Source: Lachnospiraceae bacterium (GTDB lineage: Bacteria > Bacillota > Clostridia > Lachnospirales > Lachnospiraceae). Taken from it: a DNA stretch of 7,358 nucleotides. Below the pieces are notes generated by a model. The model ran no database searches. It was not told the origin of the DNA and saw nothing but the letters and a program-made list of their open reading frames with translations. Each line of letters starts with the position of its first letter. Within the stretch, counting starts at the first letter, position 1. Shown piece after piece: positions 7,066-7,358 of the stretch. Location of the stretch: NCBI GenBank assembly GCA_017483425.1, contig JAFUWM010000208.1, forward strand, positions 1 to 7,358. The letters run 5' to 3'. A program made the position numbers and the translations under genes.

Positions 7066-7091
7066 GTTGTAAAGAAGCGAGACTTTACCAC
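7066..7091 (+). promoter_or_regulatory. Candidate antiterminator hairpin
   Basis: GTTGTAAAG (7066-7074) can pair with CTTTACCAC (7083-7091), with one mismatch (T7068/C7089). This uses the 5' arm of the downstream terminator. The GTTGTAAAG segment resembles the terminator's 3' arm GTGGTGAAG (7102-7110), so the two structures are mutually exclusive, as in attenuators. A small hairpin, GGGAA/TTCCC (7043-7047 with 7053-7057), precedes it. No known riboswitch class was recognised, and the alternative stem is weaker than the terminator. A regulatory role is inference. Confidence 0.4.
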
Positions 7092-7121
7092 GGTTTTTGC
7101 TGTGGTGAAGTCTCTTTTTTT
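7079..7121 (+). terminator. Rho-independent terminator upstream of the lipoprotein gene
   Basis: The 13-nt arms GAGACTTTACCAC (7079-7091) and GTGGTGAAGTCTC (7102-7114) pair fully, with a single G-U wobble (7086/7107). The loop is 10 nt, and seven Ts (7115-7121) follow at once. This is a very strong intrinsic terminator in the + direction. It sits between a good promoter and the next gene, so it either ends a small RNA of about 135 nt or attenuates the lipoprotein gene. As a plain gene-end terminator it would have no + strand gene to end, because cobQ runs the other way. Confidence 0.9.
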
Positions 7122-7185
7122 CGATAGACAGTGTGGAAATGAGCGGTGTAGACACATTGGGATAATTAAGGAAAGGAATTATTAA

Positions 7186-7358
7186 ATGACAGGAAAGAGA
7201 GCAGGATTATTTGCCGCCGCACTGCTTATGACAGTGATTTTATTATGCGCAGCATGTGGCAGATCAGAAGATGGCATGCTTACTGTTTCATATCTGAAAG
7301 TAGGGAAAGCCGACGCGATCATTTTAGAGAATGACGGGCATGCAATGGTCATCGATAC
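7186..7358 (+). CDS. Lipoprotein with ComEC-like metallo-beta-lactamase-fold start (partial)
   Basis: The frame starts at ATG 7186, with AAGGAAAGGA (7168-7177) 8 nt upstream, and runs off the window after 57 codons. Residues 1-24 form a lipoprotein signal peptide: MTGKR, a hydrophobic core (LFAAALLMTVILL), then a lipobox-like CAAC with the lipidated cysteine at C24. The -3 position is Cys rather than the usual Leu. The mature part begins with SYLKVGKADAIIL and then AMVID. This matches the opening beta strands of ComEC/Rec2-type metallo-beta-lactamase-fold hydrolases (the V.GqGDaili ... viDtG pattern). The metal-binding HxHxDH motif would lie beyond the window. A surface-anchored hydrolase, possibly acting on nucleic acid or phosphodiesters, is plausible; the substrate is unknown. 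Expression probably depends on the promoter and terminator upstream. Confidence 0.75.
   Translation, partial: MTGKRAGLFAAALLMTVILLCAACGRSEDGMLTVSYLKVGKADAIILENDGHAMVID

Larger units (their letters stand above)
6801..7185. other. Intergenic region between divergent cobQ and lipoprotein genes
   Basis: This stretch holds no convincing protein gene. It is AT-rich on the left, with candidate promoters on both strands and a ribosome-site/mini-ORF pair on the - strand. On the right is a transcribed-looking leader ending in an intrinsic terminator. An open frame on the - strand (6975-7157) is mostly the reverse reading of that terminator hairpin and is not believed to be a gene. Confidence 0.7.

Noticed and set aside
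6975..7157. 60-codon - strand ORF in the intergenic region
   Set aside because: Much of it is the reverse reading of the terminator hairpin; no family resemblance was seen.
7125..7166. Second promoter downstream of the terminator (TAGACA with TGTAGA or GATAAT)
   Set aside because: TGTAGA matches the -10 consensus at only 3/6, and GATAAT is 30 bp from the -35-like box, so neither pair is credible.
1..7358. CRISPR arrays, tRNA or rRNA genes, insertion sequences
   Set aside because: No regularly spaced repeats, cloverleaf-like sequences or transposase motifs were seen on reading both strands.

Overview
The window looks like chromosomal DNA from a low-to-mid GC Gram-positive anaerobe, most likely a clostridial (Lachnospiraceae-type) bacterium. 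The signs are purine-rich Shine-Dalgarno sites, heavy use of ATA, AGA and AGG codons, a TTG start, a rho-independent terminator with a long T run, and 7TM-anchored GGDEF/EAL proteins. The taxonomic call is inference; no rRNA or marker gene is present.

Left part (1-5156, + strand): the extreme C-terminus of an ABC exporter ATPase (H-loop IAHRLSTI) overlaps by ATGA the start of a GT4-type glycosyltransferase, which suggests the end of a surface-glycan synthesis/export operon. After a 55-nt gap come two overlapping paralogous genes. Each encodes seven predicted membrane helices, a degenerate GGDEF domain and an EAL domain. The first (TTG start) has a broken EAL site. The second keeps every recognised catalytic residue and should hydrolyse cyclic di-GMP. 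They overlap by 23 nt, and a strong Shine-Dalgarno lies inside the end of the first.

Middle part (5134-6621, - strand): a complete cobyric acid synthase (cobQ) converges on the EAL gene, and the two coding regions overlap by 23 bp at their 3' ends. Upstream of cobQ, 60 open codons end in an ATGA overlap with its start. They resemble a short piece of an AAA_14/DUF4143-type ATPase, probably a gene remnant.

Right part (6801-7358): a divergent intergenic region with candidate promoters on both strands. On the + strand, a -35/-10 pair with 17-bp spacing is followed about 100 nt later by a 13-bp-stem intrinsic terminator. This lies just ahead of a lipoprotein gene whose start resembles ComEC-like metallo-beta-lactamase-fold proteins. 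An alternative hairpin can sequester the terminator's 5' arm, so the leader could be an attenuator. The window ends inside the lipoprotein gene.

The most distinctive feature is the tandem pair of membrane c-di-GMP proteins, one active and one apparently inactive, beside glycan genes. The candidate attenuated leader comes second.
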